Positions 9,629 to 18,398 of a DNA stretch of 64,000 bases are shown here, piece after piece. Both the position numbers and the translations under genes were made by a program. The DNA comes from Alkalicoccus halolimnae. GTDB lineage: Bacteria; Bacillota; Bacilli; Bacillales; Salisediminibacteriaceae. The DNA lies in contig NZ_CP144914.1 in NCBI RefSeq assembly GCF_008014775.2, positions 186,001-250,000 on the forward strand, read 5' to 3'. The stretch's first letter is position 1. Every line of letters begins with the position of its first letter. The notes under the pieces were generated by a model that was not told the origin of the DNA, searched no databases, and saw nothing but the letters and a program-made list of their open reading frames with translations.

Positions 9629-10621
9629 ATGGCCACAATTAAAGACGTAGCAAAACAAGCGGGAGTAGCGGTATCTACAGCTTCCTATGCCTTAAACGGC
9701 ACGAAAAAGATGAAGCAGGAAACAAAAGAACGTGTCCTTCAGGCTGCCAGGGAACTGCAGTACCAGAAGAATGGGGTAGCAATGGATTTAAAGAAAAGCA
9801 AAACGAAAACTATAGCACTTATTTTAAGTGACCTGACGGGGCCTTTCTATTCCGAGCTTATCCGTGGTGTCCAAGAAGAGGTGCTCGAAAAAAAATACGA
9901 TCTTCTCGTCTGCAGCTCTTATGGCAACGAAAGCTCTACGGCTGCTAAATTTTTGCGTGAAAAACGGGCGGATGGCGTAATTTTATTGGCGCACAACATT
10001 TCTGATGATTTCATCACAGAATCTGCCAGGACAGGGTTTCCGATAATTGTTCTTGATAGAGTCCTTCCGGAAAAGGAGGCCCTCACAAGTATCACGGTCA
10101 ATAATTACAAAGGTGGATATGAAGCAACAAGACATCTATTGGAAAAGGGTGCTGTATCCGCAGCATGTATTCACGGACCGATCAACTCCTCTGACAGTCA
10201 GGAGCGGCTGTCAGGATACGAACAGGCACTTCAGGACAGCGGCTTGAAGAAGGATTCTAAATGGATTTTGAATGGAAGCTTTACTCATGAGGGAGGGTAC
10301 CAAGCTACTAAAATCCTTATTCATCAGGGAGATCTCCCCAATGCTGTTTTTTATGCAAATGACGAAATGGCCATAGGAGGTTTAGAAGCTTTGAAAGAAA
10401 GCGGTTTGAACGTCCCGGAAGATATCGCAATTATTGGCTTTGATGACATTCAGCTGGCTCCTTATTTGCAACCACCGCTCACTACAATGAGACATCCAAA
10501 ATACGAAATGGGTAAGCTTGCTTCCCACGTCATTTTTCAAGTTTTGGAGGGTCAACCTGTAAAATCTCATTACACGCTGGAAACAGAGTTTATTAACAGG
10601 GAATCGGTAAGTAAGCAGTAA
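9629..10621 (+). CDS. LacI-family transcriptional regulator of the glucan locus
   Basis: The protein has 330 residues with an N-terminal LacI helix-turn-helix (TIKDVAKQAGVAVSTASYALNG, residues 3-24), a hinge helix and a periplasmic-binding-like sensor domain (IALILSDLTGPFYSELIRG onward). The sensor domain ends with the family's FDDIQLAPYLQPPLTTMRHPKYEMG. It is the last gene of the cluster, 54 bases after the phosphorylase, with AAAGGAGGG before the ATG. It probably represses the sugar operon until a beta-1,2-gluco-oligosaccharide binds. The operon promoter and operator lie left of the window and cannot be inspected. Confidence 0.9.
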   Translation: MATIKDVAKQAGVAVSTASYALNGTKKMKQETKERVLQAARELQYQKNGVAMDLKKSKTKTIALILSDLTGPFYSELIRGVQEEVLEKKYDLLVCSSYGNESSTAAKFLREKRADGVILLAHNISDDFITESARTGFPIIVLDRVLPEKEALTSITVNNYKGGYEATRHLLEKGAVSAACIHGPINSSDSQERLSGYEQALQDSGLKKDSKWILNGSFTHEGGYQATKILIHQGDLPNAVFYANDEMAIGGLEALKESGLNVPEDIAIIGFDDIQLAPYLQPPLTTMRHPKYEMGKLASHVIFQVLEGQPVKSHYTLETEFINRESVSKQ

Positions 10622-10722
10622 AGCCTGTTTTTAATGATAGAAGAACGAATAAGTAATTAAGAAAAAGAGCCAAAAAGATTCATAAAAAATTATTCCAACA
10701 ATAGTAGAGCCTCCTGAAACAT

Positions 10723-10766
10723 AAAAAGCGTCATGACGAAACATTTATCGTCACGACGCTTTTTTT
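10723..10766. terminator. Bidirectional intrinsic terminator
   Basis: A stem of about 16 pairs (AAGCGTCATGACGA against TCGTCACGACGCTT) is flanked by an A run on the left and a T7 run on the right. It therefore ends transcription of the LacI gene on the plus strand and of psuG on the minus strand. Confidence 0.85.
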
Positions 10767-10838
10767 ATGTTCACCAGGGGCTTTCAACATCCCCCGTTTT
10801 TAAAAATGCTGACCTGCTATTAATTTAGTCAGCGCACG

Positions 10839-11753
10839 TTACTTCATTTCGTTCAGGCTGACGGCAATGGCGGAACCGATTTCGGCATTGTGTTTAACGA
10901 GGGCGATGTTGGCTTTGAGGCTGCCGCCGTCCGTCAGGTCATGAATGCGCTGCAGCAGGTAAGGGGTGGTGTCTTTGCCGGTGATGCCGGCTGCTATAGC
11001 CTCTTTTAACGCTTTATCGATAATGGCGGAAATATGTGCCTCCTCCATCGCGTGTTCGGCCGGGATAGGATTGGCTATGACGGCACCTCCCTGAAGCTCC
11101 AAAGCCCACTTGTCATGCAGAACAGAGGCGGCGGTCTCTGCGGAATCGACCCGGAAATTGACAGGAAACTCGCTCGAACGGGTGAAAAAAGCCGGGAGTT
11201 GATCGGTGCCGAATCCAATAACAGGCACGCCCTTTGTTTCCAGGTATTCCATCGTCAGTCCGAGGTCAAGAATTGACTTGGCACCGGCACAGACGACAGC
11301 AACATTTGTTTTCGCAAGTTCTTCCAGGTCGGCCGAAATGTCCATTGTTTTTTCTGCGTCCCGGTGAACTCCGCCGATACCGCCGGTAACAAACACATCG
11401 ATGCCGGCCCGTTCTGCACAGATCATCGTAGCTGCGACCGTCGTGGCGCCGTGCTGTTTCGTTGCTGTAAGATACGGCAGGTCTCTGCGGGAAGCTTTGG
11501 CCACGTTCTCCGCACTGCCGAGCGTTTCCAGTTCGTCATCAGTGAGCCCGACGTGAATGGTGCCGTTAAGAATGGCAATCGTTGCCGGAACGGCTCCGTT
11601 ATCCCTGATAATCTGTTCGACTTCGCGGGCGGTCTGGACGTTTTGGGGATAGGGCATGCCGTGGGAAATAATCGTGGATTCAAGAGCAACAACAGGCTTG
11701 TTATTTTCCCGGGCTTCAAGCACTTCCCGGCTGAGTTTGATAGATTTATTCAT
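10839..11753 (-). CDS. psuG: Pseudouridine-5'-phosphate glycosidase
   Basis: The 304-residue protein matches the PsuG family along its whole length: VVALESTIISHGMPYPQN near the N terminus, DLPYLTATKQHGATTVAATM around residue 95 and VFVTGGIGGVHRDA near 125. It splits pseudouridine 5'-phosphate into uracil and ribose 5-phosphate in the cytoplasm. Its start lies 3 bases after the psuK stop, so translation is probably coupled. The kinase-glycosidase pair forms a complete pseudouridine catabolic pathway. No dedicated nucleoside transporter gene is visible next to it. Confidence 0.95.
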   Translation of the reverse strand: MNKSIKLSREVLEARENNKPVVALESTIISHGMPYPQNVQTAREVEQIIRDNGAVPATIAILNGTIHVGLTDDELETLGSAENVAKASRRDLPYLTATKQHGATTVAATMICAERAGIDVFVTGGIGGVHRDAEKTMDISADLEELAKTNVAVVCAGAKSILDLGLTMEYLETKGVPVIGFGTDQLPAFFTRSSEFPVNFRVDSAETAASVLHDKWALELQGGAVIANPIPAEHAMEEAHISAIIDKALKEAIAAGITGKDTTPYLLQRIHDLTDGGSLKANIALVKHNAEIGSAIAVSLNEMK

Positions 11754-11756
11754 CGT

Positions 11757-12884
11757 TTATTCTGCCTCCGTTTCAGTATAATTGGTGATGCTCGATGCGT
11801 GCAGATCACGGCGGACGGTTTCGGATACAGCAAGGGTCGCCTGGGCATTGCCGATGCCGGCCTGCACCGATTCTTCAAGAGCCGCGCCGTCAAGCTGAGA
11901 ACGGATCATAGCAGCTGCGAAAGCATCACCCGCTCCCGTTACGTCAACGACCACTGCAGAAGTGGGGGCTGTGACGTGCTGTGCCTTTGGAAAAGAACGG
12001 CTTGCATGAACGGCTCCAGCCGCCCCGTCCGTTATGATAATTTTTTCCGTGCCTGCTGCCAGCCACTGATCACAGGCCTGCTGCCATTCCTCGGGCGATT
12101 CGAGCGGAAGGCCGAGAGCTTCTTCTGTTTCCTTACGGTTCGTAACAAGCCAGGTGACTCCGTCCAGACTGTCGGGGAGGCGCTTCATTTTCGGAGCGGA
12201 AACAGCAAGCACCGCAAGCGGAATGTTTCCACGATGAGCCGTCTTCCGCACTTCTTCGACAGTTTCTTTCGGACAGTTGAGGTCGGCGATCAGACAGGCG
12301 CTGCCGGCAAGAAGCGCTTCATTCTGACGGATAACAGCCGGTGTTATTGCTTCAAACACCTCCATATCGGCCATTGCCAGAGCCATTTCACCATCCGGAG
12401 AGAGCACGGCACTGTATGAACCTGTCGTGGCTCCGGGGATGAAAGAGGTGCGTTCAAGATCGGCAAAAGGTGATGTTGCTTCGTGGATCAGCTGCCAGTC
12501 GACGTCGTTTCCCGCAGCTGTTATAAGGACTGTATCCATTTCCATACGGCCAAGGTTTTCGGCCACATTCCGCGCTACCCCTCCTGCACTCTGCACGGAG
12601 GAGGTCGGATTTGACGTACCCCACTGAAGCGGCTGTTTTGCCGTGTACTTTCGGTCCACATTCGCTCCTCCGATACAGACGACAGGGGCAGTTTCATTGA
12701 CGATATACGCTTTTCCTTTAATAAGTTCTTTTTTCATAAGAGAAGAAATAATGTTAGCGACGGACGGACGTGACAGGCTGATGCTGTCTGCGAGGGCCTG
12801 CTGCGAAATATACGGATTTTTGCGGATCAGCGAAAAAATCTTCTGTTCGTTTTCCGTTAACTCAGTCCTTCGAAACCGATCCAT
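11757..12884 (-). CDS. psuK: Pseudouridine kinase with N-terminal winged-helix DNA-binding domain
   Basis: Residues 1-60 form a winged-helix motif (LTENEQKIFSLIRKNPYISQ followed by QALADSISLSRPSVANIISS). Residues from about 68 form a PfkB sugar kinase with CIGGANVDRKY, SAGGVARNVAENLGRM and the C-terminal signature DVTGAGDAFAAAM. It phosphorylates pseudouridine to give the substrate of PsuG. The DNA-binding domain suggests that the kinase also controls its own operon. The 23-base palindrome just upstream (12900-12922) is the obvious target. The total length of 375 residues fits HTH-PfkB fusions known in this family. The start follows GGAGGTG. Confidence 0.9.
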   Translation of the reverse strand: MDRFRRTELTENEQKIFSLIRKNPYISQQALADSISLSRPSVANIISSLMKKELIKGKAYIVNETAPVVCIGGANVDRKYTAKQPLQWGTSNPTSSVQSAGGVARNVAENLGRMEMDTVLITAAGNDVDWQLIHEATSPFADLERTSFIPGATTGSYSAVLSPDGEMALAMADMEVFEAITPAVIRQNEALLAGSACLIADLNCPKETVEEVRKTAHRGNIPLAVLAVSAPKMKRLPDSLDGVTWLVTNRKETEEALGLPLESPEEWQQACDQWLAAGTEKIIITDGAAGAVHASRSFPKAQHVTAPTSAVVVDVTGAGDAFAAAMIRSQLDGAALEESVQAGIGNAQATLAVSETVRRDLHASSITNYTETEAE

Positions 12885-12899
12885 AGGACACCTCCGATG

Positions 12900-12922
12900 A
12901 TGTTTGTAAAAATTATAAACAT
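12900..12922. promoter_or_regulatory. Palindrome upstream of psuK, probable operator
   Basis: A 23-base near-perfect palindrome has half-sites ATGTTTGTAA and TTATAAACAT around a central AAA. It begins 16 bases upstream of the psuK start codon, inside the likely promoter or leader. The best candidate binder is the winged-helix domain fused to PsuK itself. This is inference from position and symmetry. Confidence 0.6.
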
Positions 12923-13049
12923 TTGTTTGATGAATTTAGTGTAAGGGTTTTCATGCTGGAAGTCAAACAGGGTAATCCGTGCTTTTAAGTAGTTTTTTCG
13001 AAAGTGGGAAAAAGAGGAAAGGAGACGCAGGTAAGAGGGGTGAGTATAA

Positions 13050-13087
13050 TAAAAAAAAGAAGATGTCCCGGTTGAGACACCTTCTTT
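13050..13087 (-). terminator. Intrinsic terminator after the RpiR-type gene
   Basis: On the minus strand, AAGAAGGTGTC pairs with GACATCTTCTT and a T7-T8 run follows. It lies 13 bases past the stop of the RpiR-like gene and ends the minus-strand cluster. Confidence 0.85.
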
Positions 13088-13099
13088 CTGCTGGATAGC

Positions 13100-13816
13100 T
13101 TAAGGATTCCGCTGCTTCCTTAATTCAGCAATAATTTCTTCAATAAAAATAAAGAACACCGTCCGCGTCTTTTCGAAAGCGAGTAATTCACTGCCCTGGT
13201 CGGGTGGAGAGAGCGTAATAATGTAATCTGCTTTTGAATCACGGGTATTAATATTTTCCTCGAGCACGAGCATGATCTGCGAATCTTTATGCTTAATGTT
13301 TTCAAAAAGCGGTTCAAAAGAAGTGAAAGTACCGGTGACCGAGAATACGACAAGGAGTGTGTTATCATCGGCCAGACGCTCCGCGTAATCTTCGTGATGA
13401 GTAACAAAAACATTTTTATCGGTGACCGTAGTAAGTTTGTAAGCAAAATATTCAGCGGTGATGTAGGAAGGGCCGAGCCCGAATAAAATCACTTTATCAA
13501 ATTTAGTGAAAACAGATAGGAAATCTTTCGTAAGAGAAGGATTATAATTCTCTAAAAACTGGATTAAACGCGCTGTTTCAGTTGATTTTCCGGAAATGAT
13601 TTCCGGAGTTTCCTGTCCGCTGAAATAGCGTTTGTACTGTTTAAAGTTGTCGAAGCCAAGTTTTCTGACCAGCTTAGATATTTTGGAAGGAGATACCTGA
13701 CAGAGAGAAGCTGCTTCCACAATGGCGATAGTATTATTCTGAATCACATTTTTCATAAGAGTACTGTGCGTCGATTTTTCTAATTTGGTTAAATGATCTG
13801 TTCGTAGAGTTAACAT
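13100..13816 (-). CDS. MurR/RpiR-family transcriptional regulator with SIS domain
   Basis: The 238-residue protein has an N-terminal HTH_6 domain (NNTIAIVEAASLCQVSPSKISK followed by LVRKLGFDNFKQYKRY, residues 27-65) and a C-terminal sugar-isomerase-like SIS domain (KVILFGLGPSYITAEYFAYKL onward). Such regulators bind phosphorylated sugars or polyols. It is the last gene of the minus-strand set, 148 bases after the FGGY kinase gene, so it may sense a phosphorylated intermediate made by that kinase. The ribosome site is weak. The family is clear; the effector is unknown. Confidence 0.85.
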   Translation of the reverse strand: MLTLRTDHLTKLEKSTHSTLMKNVIQNNTIAIVEAASLCQVSPSKISKLVRKLGFDNFKQYKRYFSGQETPEIISGKSTETARLIQFLENYNPSLTKDFLSVFTKFDKVILFGLGPSYITAEYFAYKLTTVTDKNVFVTHHEDYAERLADDNTLLVVFSVTGTFTSFEPLFENIKHKDSQIMLVLEENINTRDSKADYIITLSPPDQGSELLAFEKTRTVFFIFIEEIIAELRKQRNP

Positions 13817-13964
13817 ATATTTATCCCTGACTTTTTATATTTATCATGAAGTTTTTCCATAGCAGCCGACACCTGCACTTTTCTTTATTGAATTTACAGC
13901 AGTTACAAAGTGATATCCACTGGCTTGCACTAGCTTTCCCATTGTTTCGAGCCAAAGAGCTTTG

Positions 13965-15398
13965 CTAACGAAAGAAAGCATAGGAACGTTTTAAGATCTC
14001 ATCGGTATGCGTTCTTACATGCTTCACCAGGGTCTCATTGACTTCATTATAAAACGTGTGCCTGTTTGAATCAGGGTAAAAGGTCGATTCATTTTTTATC
14101 ATGGCTTCAGCAGCGTGAGCAAAATCCTCATAGATATTCAAATGGGTGCATGCACTGACAGCAGCTCCTAAACAGGCACTGCTTTTTCCCTGCCTTCTAT
14201 GAACCGGAAGACCGAACAGATCGGATATGATTTGAGTTAATACATCACTTTTTGCCCCGCCTCCGGTAACTACGACCTGTTCGACACTGCTGTTGATCTC
14301 ATTTAGCATGTCGTCAATATTGTTTTTAATATTGAAGGAAATGGCTTCCAGGATGGAGCGGTAAATGTGAAAGGCTGTGTGCCGCTGATCAAATCCGATC
14401 ATCATGCCTTTTCGGTAGGGACGGTCGGGACTGGCCAGCCAGTCCAGCATTGTTATCAGCCCGTCACTTCCTGGAGGAATCTGTGCTGCCTGCCGGTTTA
14501 AATATTCCTCTTCGGAAATCTTCTCTTTTGATGCATTTGTAACCAGTTCTTCCCCGATTAATTTTTTGAACCAGCTTACTGTCCACATTCCTCGCCGTAT
14601 ACCACCGGATTCGTAAACATAGCGAAAGGGTATGGCTGCAAGAGTAGGGAAGAAGTTTTCAGCCTCATCTTTATCTTCTTTCCGGTAAATCATAGCAGAA
14701 ATGAAAGTACCTAATGAAATCATTACTGTTTTTTCGTCTTTAATTCCGGCTCCCAGTACTTCCACGGCTTTATCATTGGCCGTGGCGACTACTGGGATAT
14801 CAGCTTTCAAACCAAAGCTCTGCGCAAGATCCGCCTGAAGGTTTCCTAATATCTCCCCGGGTTTGACGAGGTGGAACAGCATGTCGCGTGACAGGCCGTC
14901 AGCTGCCAGCACCTCCTCATCGGAAGACCAGTCCAGTGTGCTCCGGTCCAAGGGCCAGAAAACTTCGTAATTTGCTGCTGTATCATTCATCTGCCCTGTC
15001 AATTTCCATCCGAGATAGCCGGAAGTAGTCGTTACATACTTCACCGATTCGTCTTCGTGTTTGTAGGGGGCTGACAGCCTCGTGTCCATCCAGCTGATAA
15101 CAGGCTGAGCCAGTGTCCCATTTTCCTTGAGAAGGACGCGGCAGCTTCTGATTGTGCATAAGCCGATTGCCGCAATGGCTTCCCTATTTCCGGAAAAGTT
15201 GTCAAGGCAGTTTTTTACCGCATGGGATAAGCTGACCCATAGATCGTCATCTGGATGAACGACTATTCCCGGCTCGGGTGTTAAGGGATCCCTTAATGGG
15301 CAGGAACCAAATGCGGCTTCATTTCCATTTGTATCAAAGATAATCACTTTTGTACTCTGGGAGCCATTATCAATGCCCATTACGTAGGTTTCTGTCAT
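13965..15398 (-). CDS. FGGY-family carbohydrate kinase
   Basis: This is a 477-residue FGGY kinase (xylulokinase/glycerol kinase superfamily). N-terminal phosphate-binding residues are seen in MGIDNGSQSTKVIIFD, a substrate-loop region in PVISWMDTRL, and the C-terminal ATP motif in VVVTGGGAKSDVLTQIISDL followed by FGLPV. I chose ATG 15398, which has GAAAGGG at 9 bases, over the upstream GTG 15416. It should phosphorylate a polyol or ketose in the cytoplasm. The substrate cannot be read from sequence. Its neighbours (alkylglycerone-phosphate-synthase-like oxidase, SDR, GlpP-like protein) suggest a glycerol- or dihydroxyacetone-like molecule rather than a common pentose. Confidence 0.88.
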   Translation of the reverse strand: MTETYVMGIDNGSQSTKVIIFDTNGNEAAFGSCPLRDPLTPEPGIVVHPDDDLWVSLSHAVKNCLDNFSGNREAIAAIGLCTIRSCRVLLKENGTLAQPVISWMDTRLSAPYKHEDESVKYVTTTSGYLGWKLTGQMNDTAANYEVFWPLDRSTLDWSSDEEVLAADGLSRDMLFHLVKPGEILGNLQADLAQSFGLKADIPVVATANDKAVEVLGAGIKDEKTVMISLGTFISAMIYRKEDKDEAENFFPTLAAIPFRYVYESGGIRRGMWTVSWFKKLIGEELVTNASKEKISEEEYLNRQAAQIPPGSDGLITMLDWLASPDRPYRKGMMIGFDQRHTAFHIYRSILEAISFNIKNNIDDMLNEINSSVEQVVVTGGGAKSDVLTQIISDLFGLPVHRRQGKSSACLGAAVSACTHLNIYEDFAHAAEAMIKNESTFYPDSNRHTFYNEVNETLVKHVRTHTDEILKRSYAFFR

Positions 15399-15430
15399 CC
15401 TCATCAACCCTTTCACCGATTAATTTACGA

Positions 15431-16906
15431 TCAATCTCTAATATATTTTTTGATTTCCTTTTCCTGAGGGAAAATTGTACCATGATTCATGATGCCGTTT
15501 GGATCAAATGCCTGTTTTAATTTATCGAGCATATAATAGGCAGAACCGTGCTCAGCCTTCGTCCACTCGGAACGGTATTTGCCAATGCCGTGGTGGTGGC
15601 ACATAGAACCACCGCACTTCAATGTTTCTTCAATAATAATTTCATGAATCGGATGATGGTACGTCAGCAGCTCGTCTTCCGGAGCACAGTTGATTGTATA
15701 ATTATAAACAAAGTACATATTGGTTCCGTTCAGGTAACTGTGCGAAGAATGTCCGCCAAGCATCGTTAAATCGTCTACGCGATCAAATTCTGCTTTAATT
15801 CTCTGCATAACATTTTTATAGATGATGCTGATGTTTTCCCAGTCAGCCGAAACCTCTGTAGTAAAGCCATCGTGCGTATTGTTTTCGGCCATATCCTTTA
15901 CTTCTTTATCAATTCTGCTCTGGTCCCAGTTTAAATTGTTAAACCAGTTTTCAATCAGTGAAGAATCGACTTGTTCAATGACGTGGGACTGAAATGCGTT
16001 AACGGCTTCATCAATTGCTTCATTTGTCGCTTTTACAATTCCTTCAGGTCCTTCCACCATGAAAATCAGCACACACTGCTCTTTGTAAAAATGACGGAAA
16101 TGCTGTCTCGCATCTTCCGGTGAATAGAGGCGGGCGACGGACGGATGGAATCCGTTAACCATTACTTCTCTGAGCATTTTCAGACCGGAATCCATATCTT
16201 CAACCAGGTAGCCGTGAAATGAGTTGTTTTCCGGATAGAATTTAAATATTTTCACCGTGACTTCGGTAATGTAACATAGCGCCCCTTCATTTCCGATTGC
16301 AATATGACGGATATCGGGACCGCCGGATCTTCTTGGGACATTTTTAATTCTGGAAATTTCTCCATCCGGAAATACGCATTCTAATCCAACTACCATATCT
16401 TCGATAGCTCCGTACAAAGTAGAGAATTGGCCGATGCTGCGTGTGGAAACTAATCCACCCATTTGTGCAACGGGTTTTGATTGAGGAGAGTGACCGGTTG
16501 TATATCCGGATTTTCGTAACTCATCTTCCAGATCCTGCAGCTTCACTCCGGACTGGACGGTCGCCTGCATATTATAAGTATCCAATTTTATAATATCGTT
16601 CATTTTGGATCCGTCGATTACTATAGTTTTCTCTTTCCAGTTTTCCAATCCGCCTTCCGTTGCTGTTTTACCGCTCCTTGGGATAACGTTGATTTTATTA
16701 TCATTGCAGTAAGCGAGAAGGGAGGAAATTTCTGAAGAAGTTTTTGGATAGACAATTGCAATAGGGGCAGGGACGTCCAGCACATTTTTCACTTTGGCAA
16801 ATTTTTTGTAACGGTCGGCAGAAGCATCATATAATTTATCCGCTCCGGTTACAATTTGATCCTGTTGAATAATTGCTGAAAGGTCTTCCAGTGTTTGAGT
16901 ACTCAT
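15431..16906 (-). CDS. FAD-linked oxidase resembling alkylglycerone-phosphate synthase
   Basis: The 491-residue flavoprotein has a PCMH-type FAD domain (IVYPKTSSEISSLLAYCND, VIPRSGKTATEGGLENW, TTGHSPQSKPVAQMGGLVST). Its C-terminal cap carries the CHHHGIGKYR motif (H437-H439) and the end DPNGIMNHGTIFP. The triple-histidine motif is characteristic of alkylglycerone-phosphate synthase, the flavoenzyme that exchanges an acyl for an alkyl group on dihydroxyacetone phosphate. The fold is also shared with D-lactate and glycolate oxidases. There is no signal peptide. It lies between the kinase (33 bases) and SDR (39 bases) in a tight operon, so the three probably process one substrate. The reaction is not known; the ether-lipid-like chemistry is inference. 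Confidence 0.82.
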   Translation of the reverse strand: MSTQTLEDLSAIIQQDQIVTGADKLYDASADRYKKFAKVKNVLDVPAPIAIVYPKTSSEISSLLAYCNDNKINVIPRSGKTATEGGLENWKEKTIVIDGSKMNDIIKLDTYNMQATVQSGVKLQDLEDELRKSGYTTGHSPQSKPVAQMGGLVSTRSIGQFSTLYGAIEDMVVGLECVFPDGEISRIKNVPRRSGGPDIRHIAIGNEGALCYITEVTVKIFKFYPENNSFHGYLVEDMDSGLKMLREVMVNGFHPSVARLYSPEDARQHFRHFYKEQCVLIFMVEGPEGIVKATNEAIDEAVNAFQSHVIEQVDSSLIENWFNNLNWDQSRIDKEVKDMAENNTHDGFTTEVSADWENISIIYKNVMQRIKAEFDRVDDLTMLGGHSSHSYLNGTNMYFVYNYTINCAPEDELLTYHHPIHEIIIEETLKCGGSMCHHHGIGKYRSEWTKAEHGSAYYMLDKLKQAFDPNGIMNHGTIFPQEKEIKKYIRD

Positions 16907-16944
16907 GTATACATTCTCCTTTAACTCTTGATTTTATGTATTCG

Positions 16945-17739
16945 TTACCTTACAAGATAACCGCCGTCGACAGTGATCAGGGTTCCATTTACGTAATTGG
17001 AAGCATCGGAAGCCAGATAAACAACAGTGCCCATTAAATCGACAATATTACCCCATCTGTTGGCTGGAATGTGATCCAGCACCCGCTGATTCGTCTCGGA
17101 TTCAGACCTTGTTGATTTTGTCACGTCTGTGGCAAAATACCCTGGAGCAATACCATTTACCTGAATATTAAACTGGGCAAGTTCATCACAGTAAGCTTTT
17201 GTAAAGCCGGCAAGACCGTGTTTCGTGGCTGCATAGGCTGGAGACCATCTGCCGCCAAGAAAAGAAAACAAAGAACAAGTATTAATGATCTTACCGCTTC
17301 GCTGGGAAATCATATGTTTTGAGGCTTCACTGGCAAGCTCAAAGGGAGCTGTCAAATTAACAGAAACCATTTTGTCCCATTGAAGACGGGTATACTTGGT
17401 TACATCTTTTTCGTTAATACTGATACCGGCGTTGTTCATAAGAATATCGACTTTGCCGTAAGCAGCAACGCATTCATCAACTACCTCTTTGCAAACTCCG
17501 TCTTCTGTTATATCTGCAATTTTTAAACGGTAGTTTACTCCTTCTGCTTCGATTAATCTCATTGTTTCTTCATAATCATCGTCCATGCTGACCACAAATA
17601 TGTCGGCGCCTGCCTTAGCCAGTGCAAGGGCGAAGCCCTGACCGAGACCGGAGTTGCCACCGGTGACAATTGCAGCTTTTCCACGAAGATTAAAAAAGTC
17701 CATACGAAAACTCGTGATGTCTTCTTCCGGATAGTTCAT
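16945..17739 (-). CDS. Short-chain dehydrogenase/reductase
   Basis: The protein is a classical SDR of 264 residues when started at ATG 17739, which has a strong GGAGGAGGG at about 7 bases; longer upstream starts add an unlike N-terminal tail. The cofactor motif is TGGNSGLGQG near residue 25, the structural motif is NNAG, and the catalytic residues are a Ser and the YAATK pair near 165-170. It ends with YVNGTLITVDGGYLVR. It is close to the 2-deoxy-D-gluconate/gluconate 5-dehydrogenase type. As first gene of the SDR-oxidase-kinase operon, it probably interconverts a ketone and alcohol on the same substrate. Confidence 0.88.
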   Translation of the reverse strand: MNYPEEDITSFRMDFFNLRGKAAIVTGGNSGLGQGFALALAKAGADIFVVSMDDDYEETMRLIEAEGVNYRLKIADITEDGVCKEVVDECVAAYGKVDILMNNAGISINEKDVTKYTRLQWDKMVSVNLTAPFELASEASKHMISQRSGKIINTCSLFSFLGGRWSPAYAATKHGLAGFTKAYCDELAQFNIQVNGIAPGYFATDVTKSTRSESETNQRVLDHIPANRWGNIVDLMGTVVYLASDASNYVNGTLITVDGGYLVR

Positions 17740-17951
17740 TCCGTTTCCCTCCTCCATGTATAGTAGCTGTAATAATCGTAATACGCAGGATAAATAAAAA
17801 CAAGCTCTAAACGAGAAATTTTCCTTTTTAATATTTATATTACTGTTATTAAGGAAAATTTTCCGTTTTAGTCTTATTAGAATATCCTCCATCAACTATT
17901 CAGAGAAGTGGCAAATAAAAAAAGCCCAAGCATAATTGGTCTATGTATTAA

Positions 17952-17988
17952 AAAACCGGTCATGACGGAAGACGTCATGACCGGTTTT
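17952..17988 (-). terminator. Perfect hairpin, copy 1, in the SDR operon leader
   Basis: AAACCGGTCATGACG at 17953-17967 pairs perfectly with CGTCATGACCGGTTT at 17973-17987 around loop GAAGA. Read on the minus strand it ends in TTTTTT, so it is a strong terminator about 210 bases upstream of the SDR start. It may end the glpP transcript or attenuate the SDR operon. An identical copy lies 446 bases away at 18399. Confidence 0.8.
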
Positions 17989-17989
17989 A

Positions 17990-18398
17990 GGCTGTTTACA
18001 AAGTAATTCTTCCTGTATAAGTAGACAGTTGGCTGTTTCCACTTTCGAAGAGTCGATTTCCGGAGGGAACTCTCTCAGCTGACCTGCTTTTCATAAAACA
18101 AAGAATCATTCTTCCGAAGTCACCTTCTACAGCTCCAGCATCTGAACAAAAAGAAAGACTTTGCTGCGAAAACAAGCGTCCTTCATACAGGTTTTTCCTA
18201 TAAAAAAAGTGATTTTCTGCGCAGTGTCCGGCGGGGACGCCAGTGGGATTAAAGCGCCGGCTGAAGATCCTTTCCAATGCAGCCAGGCATTGGAAATAGC
18301 TGAAGACAAGCCCCACGGCAGGCTTCCGCCGGTAAGCGCAGGAGAAAATGCAAGGAATAGAATAAATAAACTTCTTTCTTTACTTAATCAACACTCTG
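17990..18398. other. 409-base gene-free segment between two identical hairpins
   Basis: No reading frame here has a ribosome site or recognisable product. A G+C-rich patch (about 18220-18340) has short inverted words such as GTCCGGCGGGGAC and a CCAATGC/GCATTGG pair. The segment is bounded on both sides by the same 35-base hairpin, as if it were an inserted or duplicated unit. I see no clear homology to the long repeat family found elsewhere in the window. Confidence 0.4.

Noticed and set aside
11364..12419. 351-residue plus-strand frame opposite psuG and psuK
   Set aside because: It is the reverse-strand shadow of two clear genes, rich in Cys, Arg and His, with no ribosome site.
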